DNA of 64,000 bases. Origin: Erythroxylum novogranatense (Eukaryota > Streptophyta > Magnoliopsida > Malpighiales > Erythroxylaceae). Under the pieces are notes generated by a model. That model had not been told where the DNA came from and ran no database searches. It worked only from the letters and a program-made list of their open reading frames with translations. The position numbers and the translations under genes were made by a program. How positions within the stretch are numbered: position 1 is the first letter of the stretch; each line of letters opens with the position of its first letter. The stretch spans positions 39,961,858 to 40,025,857 of the forward strand of contig CM057230.1 of assembly GCA_029891385.1 (NCBI GenBank), given 5' to 3'. Below, piece by piece: positions 32,442-45,100 of the stretch.

Positions 32442-33029
32442 TGTAACATCCCGTCACCGATAGGATGTGTACAGTTCCTCTTATACGTATTTTGTATACG
32501 TATTCTGCATCTGTATTTATAGCCTCTGCATATTTGATAAATGTTTTGCATTGCATCAGCTTATGTATGTACATGCATGTATGACAGAATTCCGACTTGT
32601 TTGTGTCATTGGAGACTTTGTGATTAAGGTTTAGTGTGGTTTGATTTGTGAATTTGGAGAAATTGTGTTATTAGTGGAATTTAATATTTTAGAACTTCGA
32701 TTTATGAAATTGAGGAGTCAAATTGAACATAGGCATTGAGAATTGAAAATTGGAGTATATGATAATGAGTTTTCTAATTTTGTGGAATAATAGGAATTTT
32801 TCTGGAATTTTTGGAGTATTAGGCTTGGACTGGAATAATGGCTTAGTGACTGATTTAATTGCGATTTTGATTCCGAATTTGATTGATAATTGATATGAGA
32901 TAATTTAAATTATGATTTGAGGAATTAGGGTATGAACTATTGAAATTCGGGAGAAATTAAAGTTAGAAATTGAATTGAGGTGGTTCGGATTGGACTTGTG
33001 GCAATCGAAATTGCCAAACAAGCCTTAAG

Positions 33030-33052
33030 GTTTCTCTATATATATAAAGCCT
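33030..33052 (+). promoter_or_regulatory. TATA box in 5' LTR of B
   Basis: CTATATATATAAAGCC; repeated in the 3' LTR near 52318. Confidence 0.6.
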
Positions 33053-33446
33053 ATGCCTTTGAAATTTGAGAGATGATGCTGGCTTCTTTTTCTGGAGAAA
33101 ATTGCTTTGTTCTTCTTCTTCCCTTGCGTGGATTTCTTGGTGATTTGGAAGAGTTTAAGGCTTAATCAAGTAAGTTATTGCTTATTTATGTTTTCTATAG
33201 TTTGATTCAAGCAAGAAATTAAGTGATTGATTGTTTAGGAAGTTAGAAAGTTTCGGATGATATAGGTTAGGGTAAAATGTGATTTTGATTTGGGTGATTA
33301 CGGAATAATGCTTATTTGATGGATTTGAGGTTAGAAGTAAGTTGTGTTAAGTGAATATTATTGTTTTGGAGTGTTTTGAATGAATTTGGAAGGAAAGGGA
33401 TCGGATTATATAAGAAGAATCTGGGTTTTCTGGCGATTCTGGGTTC

Positions 33447-33745
33447 GCACGCCGCTGTCAGTGATTTAACACGCCGCCAAGCGAGCTTAATTTTCTCCAA
33501 CGCCGCGAGGCATGCGAGGCAGGCCGCGGCGAATGAAAATTCGTCGCACGCCGCGGTGAGCGGGCGTGATTACGCCGCAGCGAAAGGAGACGTGCGCGTC
33601 TCGGCGAAGGGGCGATGTGAGGAGTGCGTCGCGGCGAGGAGATTTGGAAATTGGCTCGCCGCGGCAAGGTGTGTGGACGCCGCGGCAAAGTGTGTAGACG
33701 CGCATGGCAGGGCGAGAAGAGCTTCGCCATGGCGAGGGATCAGCG
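33447..33745 (+). repeat. CpG-rich palindrome patch in 5' LTR of B
   Basis: The largest patch: ten or so CGCCGCGGCGAG-like units over 300 bp with dissimilar spacers. Open frames on both strands (for example 33361-33774 plus and 33458-33730 minus) are a by-product of GC-rich repeats without stops. The 3' LTR patch (52715-52980) is shorter and differs in unit order. Confidence 0.85.
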
Positions 33746-34013
33746 CCATGCAGGGATGTAAGTTTCCGAAATAGTGATTTTGAAAATTTGAGGTTTTGAA
33801 TTTGGGTAATTAAGAATTTGATGATGCAATTAGATAGGATTGGATTTCAATTTGGAGTCTATGAATTCGAGATTTAGAGTATGAGATCGGGAAATTCGGA
33901 TTCATATCGGAAATGTCATAACGTGCATAGTACGTACATTATTTGATATAATTGAAAATTTGATTTTTGAAAATTGGTCAATTTAGTAATATTCAAATAT
34001 TCTGATTTGATAG

Positions 34014-34081
34014 AGGCTCAAGTGGAGCGTCGCTTCTCTGACGCAGCTGAGACTTCCCGGTAGTAGCGCGAAAGTTTAGAG
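34014..34081 (+). other. Conserved exon-like block in 5' LTR of B
   Basis: 68 bp between TTTGATAG and GTGAGTAACCTAGTTGG, containing GAGCGTCGC and CTTCCCGGTAGTAGCGCG. Counterpart of 10072-10138 in S. Confidence 0.5.
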
Positions 34082-34666
34082 GTGAGTAACCTAGTTGGTT
34101 TCTCAATCTCTGATGTGCTATGTGCTTTGTATATGAACTATCTGTGCTTCTGATTAAGTGATTCGCATGAGATAAGTTATTGAGAATTGTGAATGCATGC
34201 TAGGGATGATTAGAAATCAGTAACTGACAGTTGTGACTGGAGCATATTCTGATCTGACTGGAGCTATAAGCTCATTATTGTGATAAGTGAGAAGGGATTA
34301 GTGCATACCCAAAGGGCTCTCCTATCCCTAGTGCGTGTGGGCAGTAGTGCATACCCAGAGGGCTCTCCTAACCCCGAAAACGCGATTTCTGTGTAATGTG
34401 CCCGAAATGGATAACTCGACCCAAATACAACACTAAAATGAACTGGAAATCATTGTGCATTTAGTCTGTGATTATGCTGTGAATGTGATATGGAATTAAT
34501 TGTAACTGTGTGATTATGATTGTATGAAATTCTGATTTATGATTCGAAATGTGATATGTGTTGTTTTGTACGCGATTCTGCGTAATGCATGAATTGGGTA
34601 AACCATCGATGATGGTTACTCATTGAGTTTCGCAAACTCACCCAAATTGCGACAATTTTTTTTCAG
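34082..34666 (+). other. Candidate second leader intron of B with hairpins
   Basis: GTGAGTAACC to TTTTTTTTCAG. GAGCTATAAGCTC hairpin (34261-34273), direct repeat 34299-34324 / 34345-34370, and double hairpin 34601-34640 (AACCATC/GATGGTT, then TGAGTTT/AAACTCA) before the acceptor. The 3' LTR has the same series at 53300-53883. Confidence 0.45.
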
Positions 34667-35048
34667 GACAGCGGTAGTGTGTCTTCTAGCTCCGGGTTTT
34701 GAGATTTTCCTGCTGTGTGTGTGCCGGCGAGAAGAGCATGGCCCATGTGGTCTGGTCACCGGGGATCCTTTGGGATATTTTGGGGATGACCTAGATAGGA
34801 GTTATTATTGTCTATTTTGGCTCTGTATATTTGCAATGATGACAGAAGTATGGTTTTCAGAAATGAGATAAGAAGTACTCTTTTGGTTTCAAAATTTTAG
34901 TGAATGTGATCATTACTGCTTCAATTATTGATGTCATGAGGTTTATTAGAAGTGATTGTTTGATAGTGCACCCTCATCTTAGGATATGTATCGGTATGAC
35001 CTATGGGCGTCCCGGTGTATACTCTACGGTAAGGGGGCGCTACATTGG

Positions 35049-35060
35049 TGGTATCAGAGC
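35049..35060 (+). other. Primer binding site of B (tRNA-iMet)
   Basis: TGGTATCAGAGC, 4 bp after the 5' LTR. Confidence 0.93.
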
Positions 35061-35149
35061 ATGGTTTGACATCTTTTGGGCATAGTATATTTTAGGCTTG
35101 AATTTCGTGAGAAAAGCAAGAAATTGATCAGAATTGTGATTTTATTGTA

Positions 35150-36240
35150 GGTCATCCATCTTTGGTGATCAGGTAGATCACTCAGCTGACCAAGGATCAG
35201 TAGGAGCTAGTAGAGAGTCCTCTGTGCCTTTGTATGAGCAGCAGCCTCCTGTGGTTCCCATGAGACAGGAACGGAGGTATGATCGTCATGCGTGGTGAGG
35301 TCAGGATTTCTTGAGATAGCATGCACCTCGCCGAGGCTGAGGGTTGGTTAGAGAGGACCGAGCAGGTCCTAAACCAGATGGACTGTGACCCCGATGAGCG
35401 CTTCGACTATGCTGTCTCTTTGCTCCAGGGTCTAGCGACGATGGTGGAAGACTGCATCGGGAGTTCCACCGCACTCGTGTTTTGACTTGGGCAGATTTTC
35501 TGAGGGCTTTTAGAGATAACTATACGCCCAGGGTTTATATGGAGATGAAGATGCAGGAGTTTCTGGATTTGAGACAGGGGTCTATGACAGTGGTCGACTA
35601 TGAGGTCTGATTTAATGAGTTGTCGGCGTATGCATCTGTTCTGATTTCTTCTGAGGCAGATAGGTGCCGAAGATTTGAGGGAGGCTGAATCTGGATATTC
35701 GTGCAGTTAGCCCGGCTCGACATGGCCACCTTTCAGGAGCCGAGGTCATTCCGTCAGGATCGGCGACTCTTGAGGCGTAACCGAAGTTGAGGTTGGTCGA
35801 GGATCTCTTGAGTAAGAGATCCGATGATAGTCGTGGCAGCTCGGGTAGGAGCTTTAGCGACGCCGTAGGTGAGGCTCAGATTTTGGGAGGTCCTGCATAC
35901 TGGTTGGCCTGTAGAGGTAGATTTGGGCACGGGTAGCAGTGGTAGTGGTCGAGGCTCCGCCTTCTTCCTCTGTCGTGCGAAGTTTTGTGAGAGGAGGCAT
36001 AGTGGGAGGCTTTGGAGGTTTACTTGGAGCTTGTTTGAGATGTGGCTCGATGGAGCATCGATCCCAGACCGCCCGTAGATTTTGGGAGCTCACCGCTTCG
36101 AGTGGGAGAGCTGGTAGTAGACGATTGCAGCAAAGCCACCAGTAGTGGACTGGATTGTGGGCGAGGCGAGCTCGTGGTAGAGTGGAGATTCTTTTCGGGT
36201 CGGAGAGTCAAGGCCGTCGGCAGCCACGAGCCGTGATCTA
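35150..36240 (+). pseudogene. gag: gag of element B (broken)
   Basis: Capsid gene relic. The retrotransposon-gag domain is recognisable from about 35328 (AEGWLERTEQVLNQMDC) through ERFDYAVSLLQG, a WADFLRAFRDNYTP block and MQEFLDLRQGSMTVVDYEV (about 35600). Stops (for example TGA at about 35608) and frame changes break it. The zinc-knuckle relic is CLRCGSMEH (about 36030); the final cysteine of the usual CX2CX4HX4C pattern is missing. No functional capsid is possible. Confidence 0.88.
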
Positions 36241-36561
36241 CGCCATGGCCAGGCAGGGTCTACTCCAGATGTGGTTGCAGGTTTGCTTCTACTCTCTGAT
36301 ATTGAGGTGTTTGCATTGATAGATCCAGGGTCCACGCATTCATTTATTGCACCGCATGTGGCATGTAGATTGTATGTGCATAGAGAGATGCTTCAGTATG
36401 GGTTGCAGGTGAGTACACCTTTGGGTAGTACCACTGCTTTAGGCGAGATTTGCAGGGGATGCCCGATTCGGGTAGATTCAGCAGTGTTGAGTGCAGATTT
36501 GATAGTGTTGCCCCTTCGAGAGATTGAGGTGATTTATGGATGGATCGCTCATCGCCCATAG
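36241..36561 (+). pseudogene. pol: Aspartic protease of element B
   Basis: Open segment with the retropepsin motif ALIDPGSTHSFI (residues about 15-26 from 36271) and a degraded form of the later GMDWL region ([12 protein letters not shown]), where the frame shifts into the following RT frame at about 36530. DPG for DSG is common in plant gypsy proteases, so the active site may be intact, but the polyprotein is broken on both sides. Confidence 0.85.
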
Positions 36562-37960
36562 GGCGATTATGGATTGCTATACCAAGGAGGTTGTGTTAGA
36601 GTCTCCTGGTCAGCCGAGGGCTGTTTTTCAAGGTGTTAGTCAGGCAGTGCCAGCCAGGATGATCTCTTTTATGAGTGCTATGAGGTTGATGAGAGGTGGC
36701 TGTGAGGCCTATTTGGCGCATGTAGTGGATTCTAGAGTGCAACAGAGTTTGCAGGATGTCCCTGTAATTAGAGAGTTTTCCGATGTGTTTCCCGAGGAGT
36801 TACCGGGGTTGCCGCCAGATCGGGAGACGGAGTTCGAGATTGACCTCGTTCCGGGTACCGCTCTTATATCAATACCTCCGTATATGATGGCACCGGTGGA
36901 ACTGAGAGAGCTTAAGGCTCAGTTGCAGGAGTTGTTGGATAAGGGATTTATCAGGCCGAGTGTTTCCCCGTGGGGAGCTTCGGTATTGTTTGTGAAAAAG
37001 AAGGACGGGACTTTGAGGCTTTGCATCGATTATAGGCAGCTTAATCGGGTTACTGTTAAGAATAAGTACCCACTGCCTAGGATCGATGATCTTTTTGATC
37101 AGTTGCAGGGAGCTCGGGTGTTTACCAAGTTAGATTTGAGATCCGGTTACTATCAGTTGAGGATCGCAGAGGCCGATATGCCTAAGAGTGCTTTCAGGAG
37201 CAGGTATGGGCATTACGAGTTCTTAGTGATGCCGTTCGGGTTGACTAATGCCCCAGCAGCCTTCATAGCCTTGATGAATAGGGTCTTTCAGCCATACCTG
37301 GATCAGTTTGTGATAGTGTCCATTGACGACATTTTGGTGTATTCGAGGTCTAGACAGGAGCATGCGAAGCATCTGAGAGTTGTGCTTCAGATTATGAGAG
37401 ATAGGCAGCTGTATGCCAAATTCACTAAGTGTGAATTTTGGCTGGCTAAGGTGGTGTTCCTAGGCCACATTGTATCTAGTGAGAGTATCCGGGTGGATCC
37501 TCACAAGATCGAGGCAATGAGGAGTTGGGAGATTCCGAGGAACGTGTCAGAGGTGAGGAGTTTCCTCGGATTAGCAGGATATTACCGGAGGTTTGTCGAG
37601 GGGTTCTCTGTGATCTCAGCCCCGTTGACAAAACTTCTGAGGAAGAGTGTGGCCTTCAGATGGACAGATGAGTGTCAGAGGAGTTTCGATGAGTTGATAC
37701 ATCGGTTGACTACGGCACCGGTGTTAGCCCTGCCATCTGGATCAGGAGGTTTCGAGGTTTATAGTGATGCTTCACAGCAGGGTTTAGGCTGTGTGTTGAT
37801 GCAGCATGGGAGAGTGATAGCATATGCCTCGAGACAGTTGAGAGCCCATGAGGGTAATTATCCTGTGCATGACTTGGAGTTAGCGGCTGTGGTGTTTGCT
37901 CTGAAGATCTGGAGACATTATCTGTATGGGGAGACGTTCCAGATCTTCACCGATCATAAG
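36536..37960 (+). pseudogene. pol: RT and most of RNase H of element B, cut by element D
   Basis: A 475-codon open stretch. The N-terminal connector has [19 protein letters not shown] follows with [38 protein letters not shown] (first catalytic Asp), [12 protein letters not shown], the catalytic loop SIDDILVYS (Ser where Phe is usual), KCEFWL and FLGHIV. RNase H has [35 protein letters not shown] and FTDHK. At 37960 element D begins, and the frame reads 35 codons of D's LTR to a stop at 38068. All catalytic Asp/Glu seen are intact, so only the insertion and the upstream frame breaks disable it. Confidence 0.95.
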
Positions 37961-38327
37961 TGTAACACCCCACTCCCGCAAGACCTGAACCCGACATCGA
38001 CGGTGATATCCAGGTCCGTGCCCCGCGAGGGTGGCGTGCTACATCACTCAGTAGAAAACTCAGTATAACTTTTTTTTCTTAACACATACTCACACATATT
38101 ATGCGGAAAACTATTTACATAAACAATTCACTGGCCTCGGGGCCCTTTTCATAAACACAATTTATTTCAGTCGGTTAACTTTACAACTGATTTCATCAGT
38201 AATACAAAAATTCAGAAAATAAAAAAAATACAATAATGCAGACGCGAACTGATCCCGACCTCTTCTCTACTTCAATAACCAACAGATGTCATACGCTCCT
38301 TGCCTAACGGGGTATTCTTCTGAGTCC

Positions 38328-39049
38328 TGAAAAATAATTGCAAATTTTGGGTGAGTTTTGCGAACTCAGTGACAAACCATCATCGATGGTTCACTCAACT
38401 CATGCATATACATACAATTTATATCATAGTTATACAAACACATTCAAAAGATCAATACATTCAATTTCACATTTATAAGGCATTTCGCCTTTCATACCAT
38501 TCACATCTTATCATTTGTATATGCGATGCACATGTGACATTTTTCTATTTTCATTACGTCGTTGTGATCGTGTGCCTGAAACTGTCCCAGTGATGGGCAC
38601 ATTGCGTTGAGCCTTGGCTCTGAATACATTGGGCCTGAATGCCCTGATACGTTGAGCAGTGGCTCTGAAATACGTTGGGTACGAAGCCTTGTGCGTTGAG
38701 CTTAAAGCTCTATATACGTTGGCTTCTCCGGTCACAACTGTCATTATCTGATCATGCCTCTATGTATGAATGCACATGTTCCAATTTCTATTTACATTTC
38801 ATGCCATTTCCTATTCCTTCGGACCTTTGGTCCGGTATGTCAATCATACCATTTTCAATTTATTGCATTGATGCATCATAATCATTTGCACATAATAGCA
38901 CTTCAATATCACATTTCCAATATTTCAGACACCCATGGTCCGAAATCAATCAAAATCTAAATCACTCACATATCCATCCGTTATCTCCGCATGGCATCAA
39001 TGCGTAAAATTAAACACATAAAGGCTGAGAAACCAACTAGGTTACTCAC
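38328..39049 (-). other. Candidate second leader intron in 3' LTR of D
   Basis: Minus strand: AAGAG|GTGAGTAACC to ATTTTTCAG|GACTC. It holds CGGACC-AAA-GGTCCG (38820-38834), the GAGCTTTAAGCTC hairpin (38698-38710) and the double hairpin, in the same order as B and S. The 5' LTR copy is 46875-46161. Confidence 0.45.
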
Positions 39050-39114
39050 CTCTTACTTCCGAGCTATTGTCGGAAAGTCTTTGTCACGTCAGTCAATCGA
39101 CGCTCCAGTTGTGC
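39050..39114 (-). other. Conserved exon-like block in 3' LTR of D
   Basis: 65 bp on the minus strand between GATGCTTAG and GTGAGTAACCTAGTTGG; contains GGAGCGTCG and CTTTCCGACAATAGCTCGG. Copy in the 5' LTR at 46876-46940. Confidence 0.5.
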
Positions 39115-42100
39115 CTAAGCATCAGAGAAGGTAACTATCACTAACGATTCAATCCGAATGACTTACTGATGTACATGTAGGTCAAAATATGCATGTTCAT
39201 GAATTCTCGGTCCTAATCCCATTTTTTTCCATCATAAAAATTCGTCTAAAAATTAGAAACCTATTGACGTTGACGGTGCGCAATTCGGACCTCTATAGGT
39301 CCCCAATTAAACAAAACAGTGATTAAAGGCTCCGTTATCCGGGGTCACGTCAATTTTTCGTCTAAAAAACCCGAATCTCTCAGAAAATGAAATTCAATAT
39401 TCTATGAATCCGATGCCTCAAGAATCAGGTCAATCGGACGTTAGACGGAAAAGTTATTCACGAAAGAAACCAAAACTCAACAATTTATATCTATATATAT
39501 ATAACCCTTATTTCCCCCTTTATTTTCTGATTTCCAACCAAACTTCCAACACCCATAACTCTTTCTACACATTTTTGAAAAATGCAAACTATACCTTGTT
39601 GGAAAGATAATGAAACCCTCTACAAGTTTCATGAAGACCCCAACAAGCAATTTTACCAATAAGGGTGTTAAAAATCCAATCAAACCTACTGCCTACTCAA
39701 AATCTATTAAAACAGGGCAGTACATTGCAAATTCAATAACTCTCTGATTCTTCAGTCAAAAATTACAAAATAAATAATGCAGTAAGATCACAATGTCATC
39801 TACATCTTTCATGAACAACCCAAAATCAGATTCACTTGCTAACCATGTCAAACAATTCACCAAAGCATCAGCCCTCAGAATTTTCCCAATCTGAACAGCA
39901 CATTTCACAACAGTATATCTCTTGGCACAAATGTCACCAAATTCACTACCTTATATCCCTGAAAAGATAAGATCACAAAATCCAAGTTTAATGAAGAACT
40001 CAAACTCTAATTAGATTTCTAACAATTTCAAAACAACTATGCAAGTTACTGCCATGATCAGCCATTCACATTCTACTGTAAGATCAGTTTTTGCAAAAAT
40101 CATAACTCCCAACTCTGACCTCTAAAAATTATATGCCATATCTCATTTTCAAGATAATTTCTTCCTATATAACTTTGCAGAAGATCACTCACACCAATTC
40201 AGTCCACAAAAATGGCTAAAATTGCTACTAATCAGAATGTGCATCAAATCTGCCATTCCAACTAGGTTTAACTCAATGCATTAAAACAGCCAATAGTTAA
40301 CAGTTCATAACTCCCAACGTACATAACGAAAAATTGCAAAATCAGTGGCATTGGAAAGCTAACAATACAGGCTCCAACTTTCATTTAGACCATTTCCACT
40401 AATTCCTTCTACATAAATCTAGAAAAATCACCAAAGTTTCAGATCATCAATCTCGGTTACTGTTCATACTGCACCTATACATCACTTTCAAAGCAAGATT
40501 CAACACTCTTTTAATCAAAATTGGGCAGTGCTCCCTTCACAACAATTGTAGAAAAATGTCTCAATTTTAAGTCAAAACAAACCTCACCTCTTTTTCTCAA
40601 CCACACAATTAGTTATGGCAAAAACATTAGAACATGTTCAAAGTACAATTTCCAGCTTTGGTACTAAACTTAGCTTCTATCATTTCCAATGCCAATAACT
40701 CAACTCTAAGCATCCAAATGAGCACAAGATCAGTCCCTACAACATTCCTACATCCACTAGGGCTAATACAAAAAAAGTGGCAGCACTCAATTCCTCAATT
40801 CATATACACAATTCATTATCAAAATTCAATCACCAATCAAATTAAAACCATTTAAATCATCCTACTTTCACTTCATAATAAACCCTAGCCTTACACCCAT
40901 TAATTCAAGCCATTATAGTTATCAATTTAATGCATCCATAAACATAATAAATGCACCAACTTTCCATTCAATGTTTCTAACTATCATGACATTTAATTCC
41001 AAATGAAAATATCATTTAAAGCTTAAACCTTAAATGAACACTTACCTACTTAAAGCCTCCTTTAAAGCTTCAACTACCAACTTTTAACTTCTACACTTGA
41101 AACACCAAAGCACCAACCTCCTTCACCTCTCTAGCATGCACAAAACTCATCATACCAAGAAGAGTAGAAGAACTAGAGGAAGGTTTCACTTAGAGAGAGA
41201 AGGAAGAGAATTAGTTGGTGAGAGAGTAAAAATAGGGAGAGCCTTGGATGAGTAATGAAACACTTATCAAACTTACTATTTTTATTCCATTCACAAGGCA
41301 AAACCGTAGGAGAAATGATAATACCAAGACATGTGACTCATAGGCATTAAATGAAGAAGAGGGTGGCAAAGAAGATTGGCTAAGCCTTTCAAAGAAAAGT
41401 CAAAGAAAGCTATCATGTACTTTAATTTCCTACCCCATTTTCGATTGTCTAGCCAACAAAACCATTTGTTTCATGCTTAATTGGAGCATAAACGTGGGTG
41501 AGGATAAGAAGGAGATAATGAGAGGCTAGGTGGAAAAATATGATTTGTTCAAAGGTTTAAAGAAAAGTCAACATATTAATTCTTTAATCCGGATCAAAAT
41601 TAACCCAATCAACTTAAATCATCAATCCCAAAATAATATACCCAAAATACGATTGCCATTGGGTGGCAAGTTTATTCAGAAAATCTAATTAGGTTTGCCA
41701 ATTGGCGATTTTTCCAGTCCGAAAATTTTCCCCGAATTATTTTTTTGAAAATTACCAAAATTGCCCAAAATTGTAAAACACATAACAGTTCACTCCAAAT
41801 AATTTTTCAAACACGAAAACCACGTTTTCCATAACAAAAACACCTTTAGGCCATAGACCGACGATTTTGCTAGCTCGGGAATTTTCTCCGGAAAATTTCA
41901 GAAAAATTCCTGAAAATCCTATAAAATATAAAACAATTTTTGGGGCACTCAGAATAATTTTTCAAACCCATTAACCACGTTAATCCCAATAAAATTTCTT
42001 AGGCACGCAAACCGAGAATATCATGTATGCATGTACAGTTATTTCATGTGCACAGATTTCGCTGTTCACTAGTAACAGTATGCTTGGACAACACTAAGAA

Positions 42101-42167
42101 ATCCCCATCAATCTCATCCTATGCCAATTTACTACTTTACCCTTCCAGTCGGGGGTGGGATGTTACA

Positions 42168-42195
42168 ATTCCCCCCTCCTTATAAAAATTTCGTC
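42168..42195 (-). other. Polypurine tract of D
   Basis: Minus strand: CGAGGACGAAATTTTTATAAGG-type block followed by AGGGGGGAAT directly before the LTR. This fixes the element's orientation. Confidence 0.85.
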
Positions 42196-45100
42196 CTCGA
42201 AATTCTCAATCAACGGTTCAGTATGACAGTAATCGTATGTTTCTACATGTCCCATACACTTTTCCATTCCATAATTTATGTGCCGAAAGGTCACAGTAAC
42301 CATATTCAGTCAGTGGTTCCGTCACTTATTTGGCTAATTCATTATCACTCGTCACGGTAAACAGACTCCACAAGACTGTCAGTTGGCGATCTCACTCTCT
42401 TAACTATCTCACTTACCATTTTCAGAGTAGCTATTACCTTTTATTCCGCTGCTATGATTCATTTCCTTATTTCCGAACCTGTTCACTTATCACGTGTTAT
42501 CCATCTAGTCTAGATTACTAATTTTACCTTATTCTCACTACCATCCAATACCTTTTCTCCAAGAATATACGTGACTAATTCATATTCCATTGAGTACATC
42601 AGTTCAAGGTGATACTTACAATAACATCATTTATCTTGTCCTTGTCACTTCACTTTCCTTTTTATACTAATACAATAACACTTAGCTCCATTTCGCTAAA
42701 ACCAGTGATAATTTACCTACTGCAGTCATTCTTTATAATCCATTGACTTTCTGTTCAACTTCAATTCTCTTTAGACAATTCACTTTTTTATAGTATTCAC
42801 ACACTCTATTTGGATATGTACTTTACGCTAATTCATTTGTCCGATCCGGTTTTACCTCCACTAACCCATTCAGTTTTCCTAAGTCACTTTCCTTTGTCTC
42901 ACTCATCACAGTCTCAAATCCATTATAGTCTTTGACTCCCGTTAGGTATTGTGCAGTGTAGCAGTATATTCCTATAGTAAATCAGAACTCTATAACACGA
43001 TCATAATCAAACATTTTTCCTGTTGAACATCTACACCTATAAGCACTTGAATCAATAATCACTTCATTCTATACCCACAGTTATTCAATTTCACCTTTCG
43101 CATATGATTACGAGAATGTTTAGCTTCGACTATTCACTTTCTTGTTCTAGCACTTTTTATCGGGTACCCATACCTCTTCTTTAAATCAGTCGATATTGTA
43201 TTTCTGATTTGACTCGCATATTCAGACTCATCATAAGACTCACCACGTAAACTCCTGCACTCTTAACCATTCTTATCCTTATCCAGTATCTCCATTTTCT
43301 AGAAACACTGCACACTTACCCATAATCTACTTGATATTCATTGGAAATCCCAATATCTGGAATCTGTTCATTGCAATTGTTCACTATTTGAATTTAGTCG
43401 GCAGAATTTTTTTGTTTATTTCAACATTGCCAGTATAGTAGTCATTTATGCCCATCTTTTTCCTCGAATTAACAATGTATCTTTATAGGAATCTAAAGTC
43501 TCCAATATCATTTATCAACGTCAGTTCGATTTATCTTATACCATTAACATATTGTCTCAGTTCATCACACACTGCCCACTCTCCAATGGTATGCTTATCC
43601 TCAGTACCAAATTCTTCACTTATTCATATTACTTTTCACTGTTCAACACTTTCCACCACATTCCGTTTATAAGCATAGTCACCACATTTGCTTACTTCGC
43701 AAAATTTCCCATTAGGGTTTTATTAATTTTTACCATACATCATTCAACTTTTTTGTTGAGTCCACAAATAGTGTATTTGTGATCCCTTTATGAAGGTAAC
43801 ACTACACCACGCCATTGTCGGCCTTCCTTTCAATTTCTTGTCGTTAACCATTTCTCTTTTCAATTGTTTTTCATCATTCACATTGATATATGCCAATACC
43901 TAATCATCCGTATTGGACTTCCATAAATTCCACTTCATTTGAGTATTTTATATATCAAGATTTCCCAACAGTTTTGCATCACATATGGTTTCACATTGCA
44001 ATAGGATCACCTCTAATCAACATTCCATTTCGTCATTGGATACTTTACATTCTCTGACACACACAATGCATAAAACCTCGAGAGTATGCCTAAGTCTCCT
44101 CTTGAGACATGACTCCAATTCACATTTTGATTTAATACATACATACTCTCGTTTTATTCTAGTTATTCACATAAGTCTTGCTACCGTCATAATATCGCTC
44201 ATTTAAATCTCATCACCAATTAGTGTCCCTAATTGCTTTTCAATCATTCTTAGCTATACGCACTAGCTCAATCGTAACAATTTGATGCCATAAATTAAAG
44301 ATCAGAACATTCCTTGCACTAAGGTTCCTTGTGACAGTCACATAAACATTTTCTTTCACACTTATTCAAGAATCTATACCTCAAAGATTTTATCCGAAGC
44401 CAATTAGTAACCTATACAATTCAGACTTCCATAAGACTCCTTTCCGCTTATGCAAATTCTCAAATGAATAACGATGCCATAATCATTTCTCATTTCCTCT
44501 CATAAAGGTACATTCAGTCCTCCTATGTCTTACTTTAACCTAATATAAACTTTACACTTATAGCCACTCATAGAAGCACGTATTTAATAATTCACTGATC
44601 ATTTCCTCCATGATGTCTATGTATCTTTCACATACATTTTATTAATCATGATCAACTACTGTCCAATAGGTACTCCCAACGGTAAATTCACTTAAATGTG
44701 ACAACTATTTTCATATCACTATCATTGTTTCATTCATTTTTCCCCCTAGTTTCATTCCCATAGCATTCATGTGTCAACTTGACCTTTTAAGGTCATGTCC
44801 ACTAGGCTATACAATGTCATCTTCTTATTGCTTCGTATTTCTTTAATATCCTCAAACAATCTATACTAAGGCATTCACAAATCCTCAAAACACGATTAAA
44901 ATCGTTGATACAACTCCATTGTATCCCTATCTATTCACCCATCCAGCTACCATTTCTGTGTCTATATACATCTTTTCAACCAATTCTAGAATTTTCCGAT
45001 ACACAATCAGTAGAAAAATGTCAGTCTGTCTTTTTCCCTTACCATCCTTTGATACTAGCTTATAAACTTTAAGCACAATATTCGCATAACCATTTCAGTC

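Larger units (their letters stand above)
32442..35044 (+). repeat. 5' LTR of element B
   Basis: TGTAACATCCCGTCACCGAT...GGGGGCGCTACA, 2603 bp. TATA about 33036, donor AAGTAAGT about 33169, CpG patch 33447-33745, exon-like block 34014-34081, second intron 34082-34666. Confidence 0.97.
37961..42167 (-). repeat. 3' LTR of element D
   Basis: 4207 bp. Minus-strand start TGTAACATCCCACCCCCGAC, end GTGGGGTGTTACA. Minus-strand leader signals: TATA-like AATAAAAATAG about 41280, donor GTAAGT about 41046, exon-like block 39050-39114, second intron 39049-38328, double hairpin 38352-38391. Confidence 0.96.

Noticed and set aside
33361..33774. 137-codon and overlapping 90- and 72-codon ORFs on both strands, Ala/Arg-rich
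   Set aside because: They lie over the CpG-rich palindrome patch, where stops are rare in all frames. The same happens at 52623-53014, 58814-59157 and 9475-9640. No ORF is conserved between the two LTRs of B.
35854..36335. Several 60-80-codon ORFs on both strands around the gag end of B
   Set aside because: Overlapping shadow frames of the broken gag/zinc-knuckle region; only the plus-strand zinc-knuckle relic is recognisable.
39404..39610. Identical 68-73-codon ORFs in both D LTRs (also 40634-40855/48457-48678 and 38754-38960/46580-46786)
   Set aside because: Identity reflects young LTR duplication, not coding selection; frames are antisense to D.
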